A stretch of DNA of 64,000 nt from Nocardia ignorata NBRC 108230 (GCF_001612905.1 NZ_BDBI01000031.1:1-64000); one strand, 5' to 3'; counted from the first letter of the stretch, positions 34,528 to 44,235 are shown. Made by a program: numbers and translations. The notes: generated by a model from the sequence alone, not told the origin.

Positions 34528-36971
34528 CGGGTGGACTGTTCCGGCTGATCACGGCGGTCCTGACCATCTTGGGTTCGGTGGCGCTGCTGCCCGCGGTGGC
34601 GCAGGCGCAACCGGACGACACGTCGGCGCCGAAGTTCCTCAAACTCACCCTGGACGCGGTGGCGCCGGGCACGGTGACCACGAGCAGCGATCCGGTGCTC
34701 ACCGTGTCGGGGACGGTCACCAATATCGGTGACCGGGTGGTCGACGATGTGAGCGTGCGCATCCAGCGTGCCGCCCCGGTGCTGTCGCCGAGCGGGTTGC
34801 GCAGTTCGCTGCGGCTCGATCAGGTGAACTACGACGTGACCGGACCGTTCGAGGATGTGGCGCCGCAGCTGAGTCCTGGCCAGCGCAAACAGTTCTCGGT
34901 GCGGATCGCGCTGCGCGGCGGCGACGGTGCGTCGCTCGGCATCACCGACCCCGGTGTGTATCCGCTGCTGCTGAATGTGAACGGTGAGCCGGCCTACGGC
35001 TCGCAGGCCCGGCTCGACGACGCCCGCTTCCTGCTTCCGGTGCTCGGACTGCCACCGGCCGACGGTGACCCGGCCCCGGTCGCCGCGCCGCCGGAGGCGA
35101 CCCCGGTGGCGACGACGGTGATCTGGCCGCTGGCCGACCGGCCGCGCATGGTCGCGGGCAAACCGGGGTCGGTGAACGGGCAGGTGGAACTGCTCGACGA
35201 CGAGCTCGCCGCCTCGCTCGGCAAGGGCGGGCGGCTCGAGCAGCTGGTCGCCGCGCTGGAAGCGGTGGCACCCGCACCGGGCAAGGACAACGCGGTCGCC
35301 GGGTCGGTGTGCATCGCGATCGATCCCGACCTGGTGTCGACCGCGCAGACGATGACGCGCGGTTATCGGGTGCTGGCGAGTCCGTCGGATCCGGAGGGCG
35401 CGACGCGGGAGGGGACCGGCGCCGCGAACGCGCAGGCCTGGCTCGACCGGTTGCGCGCGCTCGCCGGGTCGATGTGCACGGTGGCGTTGCCGTACGCGCA
35501 GGTCGATGTGACGGCGTTGGCGGCGGTGAACGAGCCGGGCCTGTCGGCGCGGGCCTTGCACGCACCGGCCGATGTGGTGGACGCGATCCTCGGCACCAGG
35601 TCGCTGCGTGGGGTGAGCCTGCCCGATTCCGGCAGCATCGACCACGCGGCGGGGCAGTTGCTGCGTGAGTACGGGTACGGCACGGCGGTGCTCGCCGGGT
35701 CGGCGGTATCGGGTGAGGGTTCGGTGCCGGATCCGGAGACCGCGCTCACCTCGACGCCGTCTACGTTCGTGCCCGGCACGGTCGTCGGCGGGGAGCAGGC
35801 CGCGCCGGACGTGGTGCGGGTGCCGGATGTGAGCGTCGAGGCGGGGCCGAACACCGATCCGGCGCTGCGGGTGACGACCTTCGACATCTGGTCGGCGACC
35901 GCGCTGGCCGCCGTGGGTTCCAACCCGCCGACGCCCTCGTTCACGCCGTCGAAGGTGCGCTTCGACGTCACCAACGACTCACGGGCCGCCCGGTTGCAGG
36001 ACGCACTCGGTGCGATGGCGTGGACCGCGCTGAATCCGGCGCCGGACCGGCCGCGTTCGCAGCTGTTGATGCCGCCGCAACAGTGGGGTGCCAGCCGTGA
36101 GGAGGGTGTGGCCCTGCTCAAACAGGTGGAACTGCTCGCCCGCAACCAACTGGCCCAGCCGCGGCCGTTCGCGGAGCTCGTCGCGCAGGAGCCGGATCCG
36201 CGCCCGTTCACCCTCGAATACCTGCCGTCGGCCGCTCAGGACGCGGCGCCCGAACATCTCGTCGTGCCCGTGCGCGACCAGGGTGCGCGGATCACCGAGA
36301 TGATGCGGGCGCTCGTCGAGCTGCCCGAGGCCGAGCTGACGCCGCTGGCTTTCCTCACGCCCGCGCGCGAGGATCTGCTGCGGGCGTTGAGCCTGTCGGA
36401 CCGGCGTGGCGAGGACGACACTCTCGCCGACCTGCATGCCGACCGGCGCGTCGATCAGGTGACCCGGGAAATCGACACCGTCTTCGCGTCGGTATCGGTG
36501 TTGCCCCCGGGCGGTGTGTACACGCTCGCGTCCGAGCAGAGCCCGTTGCTGCTGGTGGCCCGCAATGATCTGCCGGTGGCGATCCGGGTGAACTTCCGGA
36601 TCTCCGCGCCTTCCGAGACGAACATCACCGATATCGGCGAACAGCTCCTTCCGCCGAATGGAACCCGGTCATTTCAGATACCGACCGAGGTGAGCGACAG
36701 CCGTAAGCTGGTCATTCCCATCGCCCTTACCACCCCGGACGGAATCACGCTAGGGGAGCCGACGTCGGTCTCGGTGCGCTCGAACGCCTACGGTCAGGCC
36801 TTGGCCATAATTACGGCATGTGCCGCGATACTGCTGTTGCTGTTGGCGGGGCGCCGGCTGTGGCGGCGCTTCCGCGGCCGACCCGACCCCGCCGACGAGG
36901 GGTTCGCCCCCGAAACGGTGGAACGGGCCGGACGGCTGCGACGCGCCCGGCAACGACTGCGTCGGCAGTGA
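34524..36971 (+). CDS. Large exported membrane protein, Rv3909-like (DUF6049)
   Basis: An 815-residue protein with an N-terminal signal peptide (LITAVLTILGSVALLPAV, AQAQ cleavage), a long extracytoplasmic region and one C-terminal transmembrane helix (ALAIITACAAILLLLLA) followed by a basic cytoplasmic tail. Beta-rich Ig-like segments are visible at both ends (TVTNIGDRVVDDVSVRIQ and LLVARNDLPVAIRVNFRIS). It sits immediately upstream of the MurJ gene, as in mycobacteria, and starts within the mutT4 stop (ATGA). Its function is not established; a role in cell-envelope assembly with MurJ is an inference from synteny. Confidence 0.85.
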   Translation: MTGGLFRLITAVLTILGSVALLPAVAQAQPDDTSAPKFLKLTLDAVAPGTVTTSSDPVLTVSGTVTNIGDRVVDDVSVRIQRAAPVLSPSGLRSSLRLDQVNYDVTGPFEDVAPQLSPGQRKQFSVRIALRGGDGASLGITDPGVYPLLLNVNGEPAYGSQARLDDARFLLPVLGLPPADGDPAPVAAPPEATPVATTVIWPLADRPRMVAGKPGSVNGQVELLDDELAASLGKGGRLEQLVAALEAVAPAPGKDNAVAGSVCIAIDPDLVSTAQTMTRGYRVLASPSDPEGATREGTGAANAQAWLDRLRALAGSMCTVALPYAQVDVTALAAVNEPGLSARALHAPADVVDAILGTRSLRGVSLPDSGSIDHAAGQLLREYGYGTAVLAGSAVSGEGSVPDPETALTSTPSTFVPGTVVGGEQAAPDVVRVPDVSVEAGPNTDPALRVTTFDIWSATALAAVGSNPPTPSFTPSKVRFDVTNDSRAARLQDALGAMAWTALNPAPDRPRSQLLMPPQQWGASREEGVALLKQVELLARNQLAQPRPFAELVAQEPDPRPFTLEYLPSAAQDAAPEHLVVPVRDQGARITEMMRALVELPEAELTPLAFLTPAREDLLRALSLSDRRGEDDTLADLHADRRVDQVTREIDTVFASVSVLPPGGVYTLASEQSPLLLVARNDLPVAIRVNFRISAPSETNITDIGEQLLPPNGTRSFQIPTEVSDSRKLVIPIALTTPDGITLGEPTSVSVRSNAYGQALAIITACAAILLLLLAGRRLWRRFRGRPDPADEGFAPETVERAGRLRRARQRLRRQ

Positions 36972-37057
36972 ACACCCACGCCTGACCGGCGCGCGGGGGA
37001 CCATGACAGGCAAGAACGAGGCGGGATTCGCGGGTTGCGCCGGGTACAGGAGGCATG

Positions 37058-40000
37058 ATGGGCGACGATGATTCCGCTCATCGGCACAACCACGACGAAC
37101 GCGACGAGCCGACCCACCGCTGGGGTCCCGCCGCGCCATGGGAGCGTGGAGTGAGCGGCCGCGACACCGACGAGCCGCAGGTGCCGGCCCGTCCCGGCGA
37201 TCGTCCGGTCCCCCCGCGCCTCGGTCCCGTCGACCCGGCATGGCCGCACCCCGCTGATCCCGGGCCGCAGCAGGGTGCCCGACCCGCCCAACCGACAGGA
37301 CGACCCGTTCCCGGCAGCTCGGGCGAAATCCCGCGTGTCCAGCCCCCTCGCCAGCCGCCCCACGGGCCCGGCCGTACCGGCGAGCCGCCGTACCCGCAAG
37401 CCTTCCGGCCCGGCGAACCGAACTTCAGTCCATCGCCCGGTGAACCGCCGCACGCGCAGTATCCGCGCGATGACGACCCGCGTCTTCGCTCCGGCGAACC
37501 TCCGCGCGCGCCTCATCCCGGCGAGTCGAATTACACCTCGGCACCCGGTGCTCCGTATCGGCCGCTGCCTCCCGTCGAGCCGAATCACCGTCCGGGGCCC
37601 GCAGATCCGCTGCGCGGGCAGCCACCGCGACCGGGGGACCCGAACGGTGCCGTGCCGGACGACGCGCTGCGCGCACCGGGACGTACCGGCGAAAGCAACC
37701 GTCGGCCCGCACCTTCCGGCGAATTCCCGGTCCAGCAGCGACCGGGCGGCCCTGGTCCGCAGCGACCCCAGCCGTACCCGGCCGACGGACGTTCCGGGGA
37801 GTTCCCTCGGCAGCAGCGACCGGGTGGTCCACAGCCTCCTCAGGCCTATCCGGCGGACGGGCGTTCGGGGGAGTTCCCCCGCCAGCAGCGACCGGGTGGC
37901 CCCGGGCCGCAGCGACCCGCACCGCCCGATCCTCGATCGGCCGCTCCTTACGGCGAGTCGTCGCAACCACCGCCGATTGATCCGCGAGTCCCCGGCGCCG
38001 GTGCGCCGCGACGCCCCGAACCGGGTCGCCCCGGCGAGTTCCGACCACCGGGCCCGGGCCCCGAGGGACGCCCGGGTGGTTTCGGCTCGGCGCCCGGCGG
38101 TCAGCGGGGCGAGTTCCCGCCCGCGCCAGGTCAGCGACCAGGTCCCACCGGCGTCGAGCCGGGCGACCGGCCGGGTCAGCAGCGCGGTTCGGCGGGCCCG
38201 GCCGGACCCTCGGTCATGGGCGGTCGCGGTGGCGTCGAGCACCCCGGTGCGGGCGAGCAAGGGAGTCGCGGCGGTCAGCCCGGCGTCGGCGGTCAGCCCG
38301 GCGCCGGCGGTCAGCCCGGCATCGGCGGACAGCTCGGCGCCGGCGGACGACCTGGAGTCGGTCAGCCTGGCGGTGGGCAACCGCGCGGTCGTCGGGCCGG
38401 CGATGATGCACCCCAAGGTCCTGCCCAGCGGCCGAGTGGTCCACAGCGGCCGGGCCCCAGGTCGGGGGAGTTTCCGCAGCAGCAGGCCGCAGGGGCATCC
38501 GGGGCGATTCCTCGGCAGGCTCGCCCCGAGGTGGATCCTGGGCGTCGTCCGCAGGCCGGTCCGCAGCCGCGTGGGTACCAGGCAGCTCGACCGGGGCCTG
38601 GGCGTGACAGCTTCCCCGGGATGCCCGCGGCATCGAGTCGGCCCGCTGGTGACGCGATGCGGGCGGCCGAGCAAACGCAGGTGATCGCGCGTCCGGAGCG
38701 GATTCGCACCGAGAAGCCCGCGCCGCGTGACACGAATCCACAGTCGGCCAACGACAAGCTGCTCAAGGATTCCGGGTCGATCGCCGTGGCGACGCTCGTC
38801 AGCCGGATCACCGGGTTCGCGAAGCAGCTGTTGCTGCTCACCGTGCTCGGTCCGGCGATCGCCAGTGCGTTCATCTCGGCGAACCTGATCCCGAACATGG
38901 TGGCCGAGTTGGTCCTCGGCGCGGTGCTCACGGCGATCGTCGTGCCTACGCTGGTGCGCGCCGAACAGGAAGACGCCGACAACGGCGCCGAGTTCATCCG
39001 AAGATTGGTGACCGCCGCCTTCGCCGTGCTCTTCGTGGCGACCGTCCTGACGCTCGCCGCGACGCCGATCCTGGCCAGCCACGTGCTCGTCGACTCCGAC
39101 GGCAAGGTCGACACCTCGCTGACCACCGCGCTCACCTACCTGCTCGCACCGGCGATCCTGTTCTACGGAATGTCGGCGCTGTTCACGGCCATCCTCAACA
39201 CCAGGCAGGCGTTCAAACCGGGCGCGTGGGCACCGGTGATGAACAACATCGTCGCTCTCGTGGTGCTGGCGGTGTACGCGCTCACGCCCGGCGAGATCAC
39301 CCTCGACCCCGTGCGGATGAGCGACCCGAAACTGCTGGTCCTCGGCCTCGGCATCACCGCCGGTGTGGCCACCCAGGCGCTCAGCCTGCTGCCAGCCATC
39401 CGCAGACACGGGATCAATCTGCGCCCGCTGTGGGGCATCGACGCTCGCCTCAAGCAGTTCGGCAGGATGGCCGCCGCGATCATCCTGTACGTGCTGATCA
39501 GTCAGGTCGGGCTGGTGGTGGCGAACAACATCGCCTCCGCGGCCGACGAGGCGGGCCCGGCGATCTTCGCCAACGCCTGGGCGCTGCTGCAGCTGCCGTA
39601 CGGCGTCATCGGCGTCACGCTGCTCACCGCGATCATGCCGAGGCTGAGCCGCAACGCCGCCGCCGACGACACGCCCGCCGTGGTCGACGATCTGTCCGCG
39701 GCCACCCGGCTCACCATGATCGCGCTGATCCCGATCGTGGCCTTCATGACCCTGGCCGGCCCGGCGATCGGCGAGGCCCTCTACGGCTACGCCCGGTTCT
39801 CCGGTGACGCCGCCCGCCTCGGCAGCGCGGTGAGCTGGTCGGCCTTCACGCTGATCCCGTATTCGCTGGTGCTGATCCATCTGCGCGTCTTCTACGCCCG
39901 TGAACAGGCGTGGACGCCGACCTGGATCATCCTCGGCATCACCACCGTGAAGATCGCCTGCTCGGCGCTCGCCCCGGTGCTCGCTCGCGACAGCGACGAC

Positions 40001-42385
40001 GTGGTCATCATCCTCGGCGTCGCCACCGGTCTCAGCTTCACCGCGGGCGCGGTGATCGGCGGGATCCTGCTGCACCGCAGCCTCGGTGATCTGCGCATGG
40101 CCAATGTCGGCCGCACCATCACCAGGGTGGTGCTCGCCTCGATCGCGGGCGGCGCGGTGATGCTCATCGTCGACACCGTGACCGGCCTCGCGAACGTCAC
40201 CGGCGGCCCGGCCTCGCTGCTGCGGGTCACCGTCGACGCGCTCGTCCTGTTCTCGGTGGCGTTCGGGCTGATGCGTCTGGTCGGCATCCCCGAGGTGGTG
40301 GCGATCACCGTCGCCGTCTCACGCAAGCTCGGCATCACCCCGCCCGCGCCGGAACTCGCGCTGGACGAGGACGCCTCGGCCGAGGACATCTACGCGACCA
40401 CCGTGTTGCGCAGGCCCGACACCTACGCCTTCCCGGCGTACGGGCAGTCGATGGATACCCAGACCATGGTGTTGCCGGTGATCCGGCCCGGTGCTGTTGA
40501 CATCACCGGTCAAGCACAGTTCCCGTACGCTGTTCGGCAGACCGATACGGGAGATCAGGCCGAAGGAGGACCGAGGGTGAGCGATGACGCGGTGGGCGGC
40601 GTCCCAGCCGCTGATTCTGCGGCGCGCGCCGCAGGAGGAAGGTCCACCGATGTCCGGCCCGACGGGGCAGACACCGCGGGATCCGAACACGCCGACGCGC
40701 CCGACGACAGCAAGAACCCGCAGGCAGACGGGTCGCCGGAGAAGAACGAACCGACCGAGGAGCGCCGCGGGGCCGCGCCGCCGCACGATCCGACCCACGA
40801 CACCGGCATGCTGCCGATCCCCGTACCGCCGCAGGACGTGCAGCGTTCGCAGCGCGGACCGAAGCTGATCCCCGGCGCGTCGGTCGCGGGCGGCCGGTAT
40901 CGCCTGCTCGCCAGCCACGGCGGCGCGCGCGGGCTCAAGTTCTGGCAGGCCCTCGACATCAAACTCGACCGCGAAGTCGCGCTGACCTTCGTCGATGCCG
41001 ATCAGAAGTCGGGTGAGAACGCCGGCCACGACGGTCCGCAGGCGATCCTGTCGCGCACGCTGCGTCTTGGCCGCATCAACTCGCCCGGCCTGGCAAGGGT
41101 CCTGGACGTGGTGCGCGGTAGTTCCGGCGGCATCGTGGTCGCGGAGTGGACGCCCGGCCGATCGCTGCGGGAGATGGCCGAGACGGTGCCGTCGCCGATC
41201 GGTGCGGCCCGGGCCATCCGGGTGCTCGCCTCGGCGGCCGAACTGGCCCATCGCGGCGGTGGCTCGCTCTCGATCGACCATCCCGACCGCATTCGGATCA
41301 GCGCCTCGGGCGACGCCGTGCTCGCCTTCCCCGGCACGCTCGGCGATTCCGACGCGCAGTCCGATGTTCGTGGCCTCGGCGCCATGCTCTACGCGCTCAT
41401 CACCGCGCGTTGGCCGATTCGCGTGGGCGGTGTCACCGGCACGGCCGCGACGATCGGCGGACTGCGTCTGGCCGACTTCGGGCCCGACGGGACCCCGGTG
41501 GAACCGCGCCAGATCCGGCCCGAGGTGCCGTTCGAGATCTCGGCCGTCGCCGTGCGGTCGCTGGAGTCGAACAAGGGCGTGCGCACCGCTGCCACCGTGC
41601 AGCACGTGCTCGAGCAGGCCTCGGTCGTCGACCAGAAGACCGATTTCATCCCCGTGCTGCGGCTGGGTCAGCGGGCGGTCGCGGCCGGTCCCGATTCGCT
41701 CGCCGACCCGGACCTGCTTGCGGCCGAACGCGAACGCTCCAAGCGGATGATGTGGATCATGGTCGGGCTCGGCGTGCTCGCCGCGCTGGTGGTCGGCATT
41801 TTGATCTGGTGGATGGTGAGTATCTTCGCGCCCGGCGCGTCGGACAAACCGCTGGATCAGCAGGTAAACATCGGGCTCACGTCGAGTGTGGCGCCGCCGA
41901 GCGCGGCCGCCGCGCCGACGGCCGACCAGCCCGCGCAGCCGTCGAGTGTGCCGGTGGCCGTCACCGGTGCCAGGGTGTTCTCCCCGGAGGGCACCCCCGA
42001 CGGCGCCGCGACGTCGAGTGCGGTGCTCGACCAAAACCCGGATACGGTGTGGCGCACCGACCAGTACTTCCAGCAGTTCCCCGCCCTCAAGAAGGGCGTG
42101 GGACTGCTGGCCACGCTGCCCGCGCCCGCCAAGCTCACCAATGTCTCGATCACCTCGCCCAGCGCGGGCAGCACCGTCGAGATCCGGACCTCGCCCACCG
42201 AGACGCCCACGCTCGACCAGACCCAGCTGATCGGCTCCGCCCGCCTCGGCGACGGCGTCACTGAGGTCCCTGTGCAGACTGATCAGGCTGCTCGCTTTGT
42301 GCTCGTATGGATCACCGGACTGGCGAATTCGGGCGGACAGTTCCAGACCGCCGTCGCCGACGTCCGCTTCGACGCCGCGCCGTAA
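37058..42385 (+). CDS. murJ: Lipid II flippase MurJ fused to pseudokinase and extracellular domain
   Basis: A 1775-residue protein. In order: a Pro/Gly/Arg/Gln-rich disordered region (about 1-560), a MurJ/MviN domain with 14 expected helices (about 567-1090), an acidic linker, a kinase-like domain (about 1265-1525), one transmembrane helix (about 1564-1590) and a beta-rich extracellular domain (about 1635-1775). The kinase-like domain lacks the catalytic Lys (REVALTFVD) and the HRD Asp, so it is a pseudokinase like that of M. tuberculosis MviN (Rv3910, 1184 aa). That domain is phosphorylated by PknB and recruits FhaA to control lipid II export. The ATG at 37058 lies at better distance from AGGAGG than the ATG at 37055. 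The extra length is all at the N-terminus. Confidence 0.92.
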   Translation: MGDDDSAHRHNHDERDEPTHRWGPAAPWERGVSGRDTDEPQVPARPGDRPVPPRLGPVDPAWPHPADPGPQQGARPAQPTGRPVPGSSGEIPRVQPPRQPPHGPGRTGEPPYPQAFRPGEPNFSPSPGEPPHAQYPRDDDPRLRSGEPPRAPHPGESNYTSAPGAPYRPLPPVEPNHRPGPADPLRGQPPRPGDPNGAVPDDALRAPGRTGESNRRPAPSGEFPVQQRPGGPGPQRPQPYPADGRSGEFPRQQRPGGPQPPQAYPADGRSGEFPRQQRPGGPGPQRPAPPDPRSAAPYGESSQPPPIDPRVPGAGAPRRPEPGRPGEFRPPGPGPEGRPGGFGSAPGGQRGEFPPAPGQRPGPTGVEPGDRPGQQRGSAGPAGPSVMGGRGGVEHPGAGEQGSRGGQPGVGGQPGAGGQPGIGGQLGAGGRPGVGQPGGGQPRGRRAGDDAPQGPAQRPSGPQRPGPRSGEFPQQQAAGASGAIPRQARPEVDPGRRPQAGPQPRGYQAARPGPGRDSFPGMPAASSRPAGDAMRAAEQTQVIARPERIRTEKPAPRDTNPQSANDKLLKDSGSIAVATLVSRITGFAKQLLLLTVLGPAIASAFISANLIPNMVAELVLGAVLTAIVVPTLVRAEQEDADNGAEFIRRLVTAAFAVLFVATVLTLAATPILASHVLVDSDGKVDTSLTTALTYLLAPAILFYGMSALFTAILNTRQAFKPGAWAPVMNNIVALVVLAVYALTPGEITLDPVRMSDPKLLVLGLGITAGVATQALSLLPAIRRHGINLRPLWGIDARLKQFGRMAAAIILYVLISQVGLVVANNIASAADEAGPAIFANAWALLQLPYGVIGVTLLTAIMPRLSRNAAADDTPAVVDDLSAATRLTMIALIPIVAFMTLAGPAIGEALYGYARFSGDAARLGSAVSWSAFTLIPYSLVLIHLRVFYAREQAWTPTWIILGITTVKIACSALAPVLARDSDDVVIILGVATGLSFTAGAVIGGILLHRSLGDLRMANVGRTITRVVLASIAGGAVMLIVDTVTGLANVTGGPASLLRVTVDALVLFSVAFGLMRLVGIPEVVAITVAVSRKLGITPPAPELALDEDASAEDIYATTVLRRPDTYAFPAYGQSMDTQTMVLPVIRPGAVDITGQAQFPYAVRQTDTGDQAEGGPRVSDDAVGGVPAADSAARAAGGRSTDVRPDGADTAGSEHADAPDDSKNPQADGSPEKNEPTEERRGAAPPHDPTHDTGMLPIPVPPQDVQRSQRGPKLIPGASVAGGRYRLLASHGGARGLKFWQALDIKLDREVALTFVDADQKSGENAGHDGPQAILSRTLRLGRINSPGLARVLDVVRGSSGGIVVAEWTPGRSLREMAETVPSPIGAARAIRVLASAAELAHRGGGSLSIDHPDRIRISASGDAVLAFPGTLGDSDAQSDVRGLGAMLYALITARWPIRVGGVTGTAATIGGLRLADFGPDGTPVEPRQIRPEVPFEISAVAVRSLESNKGVRTAATVQHVLEQASVVDQKTDFIPVLRLGQRAVAAGPDSLADPDLLAAERERSKRMMWIMVGLGVLAALVVGILIWWMVSIFAPGASDKPLDQQVNIGLTSSVAPPSAAAAPTADQPAQPSSVPVAVTGARVFSPEGTPDGAATSSAVLDQNPDTVWRTDQYFQQFPALKKGVGLLATLPAPAKLTNVSITSPSAGSTVEIRTSPTETPTLDQTQLIGSARLGDGVTEVPVQTDQAARFVLVWITGLANSGGQFQTAVADVRFDAAP
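37719..37920 (+). repeat. In-frame tandem repeats in murJ, set 1
   Basis: Three units of about 70-75 bp, starting near 37719, 37795 and 37864, each encode a variant of SGEFPRQQRPGG followed by PQ-rich spacers. Base identity among units is high around CAGCAGCGACCGGGTGG. Confidence 0.8.
38263..38390 (+). repeat. In-frame tandem repeats in murJ, set 2
   Basis: Five to six short units of about 18 bp (GGCGGTCAGCCCGGCGTC and variants) encode GGQPGVGGQPGAGGQPGIGG-like sequence. It is a probable site of slippage and length variation among strains. Confidence 0.8.
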
Positions 42386-42444
42386 ACCCGCGCCGCAGTC
42401 CTTCCCACCTGCTATCTGCGCAGGTGGATGCCTATTTCGCGCTA

Positions 42445-42458
42445 GAACATCAGTGTTC
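42445..42458. promoter_or_regulatory. Inverted repeat upstream of sigM
   Basis: GAACA-TCAG-TGTTC, perfect 5-bp arms, in the 254-bp gap before sigM. A second imperfect symmetry (AACCG...CGGTT) follows at about 42462-42476. No known regulator consensus fits. Confidence 0.3.
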
Positions 42459-42639
42459 ATCGAACCGCGGTCCGGTTGGTGCGCAATTGTTATCAGCGAT
42501 ATGATCACCCCGCGCTCTCGGCAGGGAGCTACCCAGGATCTGTCGACGTCGGTCCTGGACGCCGCGTTGTAGTCAGGTGATGGATCGGCCTCGTTCGCCG
42601 ACGTGAAGTCGCCGTAATGAGCGCTGTCCAAGGGGTCAG

Positions 42640-43272
42640 GTGTTGTCGCCGGAAGTCAACGAGCAAGTACGCGGGGGGACAACGCGCCAGGCGGCGTTCC
42701 GCGATCGCTCGTTCCTGGAGAACAGCAGCGACAAGGAACTCCTCGCCGCGCACGTACGCGGCGAACCGCACGCCTTTTCCGAACTGCTGCGCAGGCACAA
42801 GGATCACCTCTGGCAGACCGCGCTGCGCACGTCCTACAGCCGTGAGGACGCCGCCGACTGCCTGCAGGACGCCTTGTTCTCCGCCCATCGCACCGCCGAG
42901 ACGTTCCGCGCCGAGTCCGAGGTGCGCAGCTGGTTGCACGCCATCGTCGTGAACGCCTGCCTCGACCGGATCCGGCGCAACAAGACCCGCCGCGCCATCT
43001 CCGTCACGCCCGACACCATGCCCGAGGCGGTCGAGCCACGCGATGCCTACGCCGACTACGAGCTGAACCTCGTGGTGAGCGAGGCGCTGTTCACCCTCCC
43101 TGACGAACAGCGGCTCGCCCTGGTGATGACCGAGATGGAGGGGCGGAGTGTGGCCGAAACCGCCTTGGCACTCGGCGTGGCGGAAGGCACGATCAAGAGC
43201 AGATGCGCCCGAGCGCGCGTACGTTTGCAAGAACGTTTGGAATTTTTCCGGGATCCAGGGAACCGGAGCTAG
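42640..43272 (+). CDS. sigM: ECF sigma factor SigM
   Basis: A 210-residue ECF sigma factor with region 2 (about residues 35-105, SREDAADCLQDALFSAHR) and region 4 (about 145-200, LPDEQRLALVMTEMEGRSVAETA). Its place between murJ and the anti-sigma/trxB genes equals M. tuberculosis sigM (Rv3911), which controls secreted ESX-related proteins and surface lipids. The GTG at 42640 follows GGGG at short distance. It should be held inactive by the membrane protein encoded next. Confidence 0.9.
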   Translation: MLSPEVNEQVRGGTTRQAAFRDRSFLENSSDKELLAAHVRGEPHAFSELLRRHKDHLWQTALRTSYSREDAADCLQDALFSAHRTAETFRAESEVRSWLHAIVVNACLDRIRRNKTRRAISVTPDTMPEAVEPRDAYADYELNLVVSEALFTLPDEQRLALVMTEMEGRSVAETALALGVAEGTIKSRCARARVRLQERLEFFRDPGNRS

Positions 43273-43356
43273 CCCGGATGCGTCATTAACAGTGACGAAC
43301 AAGTCAGCGATGTACATGCTGCGATTCGAAAATCGACAGAACAGGGGAGGTGCGAG

Positions 43357-44115
43357 GTGGCTCGATCCGTGCCGCAGCCTCCGTTCCCGTCGGAACTGCT
43401 GGCCGATCTGCACGCCGACAATCTCGCACCGGAACTCCGCGAGCAACTGTGGCCCAAGGTCCGCACCGACCCGGACGCGCTGCGCTACCTGAACGATCTC
43501 GACGAGGTGAACACCCGCCTCCGCACGCTGGCCGACGAAGACCTGGTCGTGCACCGCATGCCCGACGACGTGGCCGACCGCATGTTCCGATTCGTCGCCG
43601 AACTCGACGCGGGCGACGGCCCGACCGAACGAATCACGTCTGTCCCGACCATCGCCGCCCCCGCCGCGACACAGTCCACGCCGATCTCGTTGGCGCAGTA
43701 CAAGTCCCGGCGCCGGATGGGCTTCTTGGCGGCGGCAGCGGCCACCATCGCCGTCCTCGCGGGTGCGGGCGCCGTCGTCGGCACCCTCGACAACACGGAC
43801 GGCACCCCCACGGCGGCCCCGCCCACCGAACCGGCCACCCCCGGCGACGACCTCACCGCGGCTGCCGCCCTCACCGCCCTCGGCAAACGCGACGTCCACG
43901 GCCCCCTCGCCGACGAGGCCGCCCTCACCCGCTGCGTACAGGCCAACGGCATCGACCGTGCCGTCCTAGGTGCGTCGAGCATCACCTTCCGCGGCGACGA
44001 CGCCGTACTCGTCCTCGTCAAAGGCCCCCAAACCCCGACCATCACCGCGTTGGTCGTCGGCACCGGATGCACCACGGGCGCCCCGAGTCGATTAGCCGTC
44101 CGCGACATCGGCTGA
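43357..44115 (+). CDS. rsmA: Membrane anti-sigma-M factor (RsmA-like)
   Basis: A 252-residue protein with a cytoplasmic N-terminal segment (about 1-115), one transmembrane helix (about 122-145, MGFLAAAAATIAVLAGAGAVV) and an extracytoplasmic C-terminal domain with two cysteines. It lies 84 bp after sigM, as Rv3912 does in M. tuberculosis, where it is the SigM anti-sigma factor. No zinc-binding HxxxCxxC motif is visible. The GTG at 43357 has GGGGAGG six bases upstream. Confidence 0.85.
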   Translation: MARSVPQPPFPSELLADLHADNLAPELREQLWPKVRTDPDALRYLNDLDEVNTRLRTLADEDLVVHRMPDDVADRMFRFVAELDAGDGPTERITSVPTIAAPAATQSTPISLAQYKSRRRMGFLAAAAATIAVLAGAGAVVGTLDNTDGTPTAAPPTEPATPGDDLTAAAALTALGKRDVHGPLADEAALTRCVQANGIDRAVLGASSITFRGDDAVLVLVKGPQTPTITALVVGTGCTTGAPSRLAVRDIG

Positions 44116-44141
44116 CCTGCCCTTCTAGGCGACACTGCACT

Positions 44142-44235
44142 GTTCTCGGCGCGTCCCCCGCCTCTGGACTGACCGGAGGGTGCGACGAAGGAGTGCCCGC
44201 AGGGAGGGAAGAGGCGGGGGTTCAGCGCCGAGAAC
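44142..44235. repeat. Long-armed inverted repeat between rsmA and trxB
   Basis: A left arm at 44142-44165 (GTTCTCGGCGC, GT, CCCCCGCCTCT) pairs with a right arm at 44210-44235 (AGAGGCGGGGG, TT-CA, GCGCCGAGAAC), interrupted only by a small internal mismatch. The 44-base loop is purine-rich. There is no T-run after it, so it is not a standard terminator. It may form a stable RNA hairpin or be a REP-like element. Confidence 0.75.

Noticed and set aside
34524..34650. Alternative separate start for the Rv3909-like gene further downstream
   Set aside because: The ATGA overlap with mutT4 and the intact signal peptide support the start at 34524.
36794..40075. A 1093-codon open frame on the minus strand
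   Set aside because: It is antisense to the MurJ gene and the end of the Rv3909-like gene. It arises from the high-GC third-position bias, is low-complexity Arg/Gly-rich and shows no domain.
42445..42458. LexA box upstream of sigM
   Set aside because: The symmetry GAACA-N4-TGTTC lacks the flanking T/C and A/G bases and the spacing of the actinobacterial SOS box, so it was kept only as an unnamed inverted repeat.
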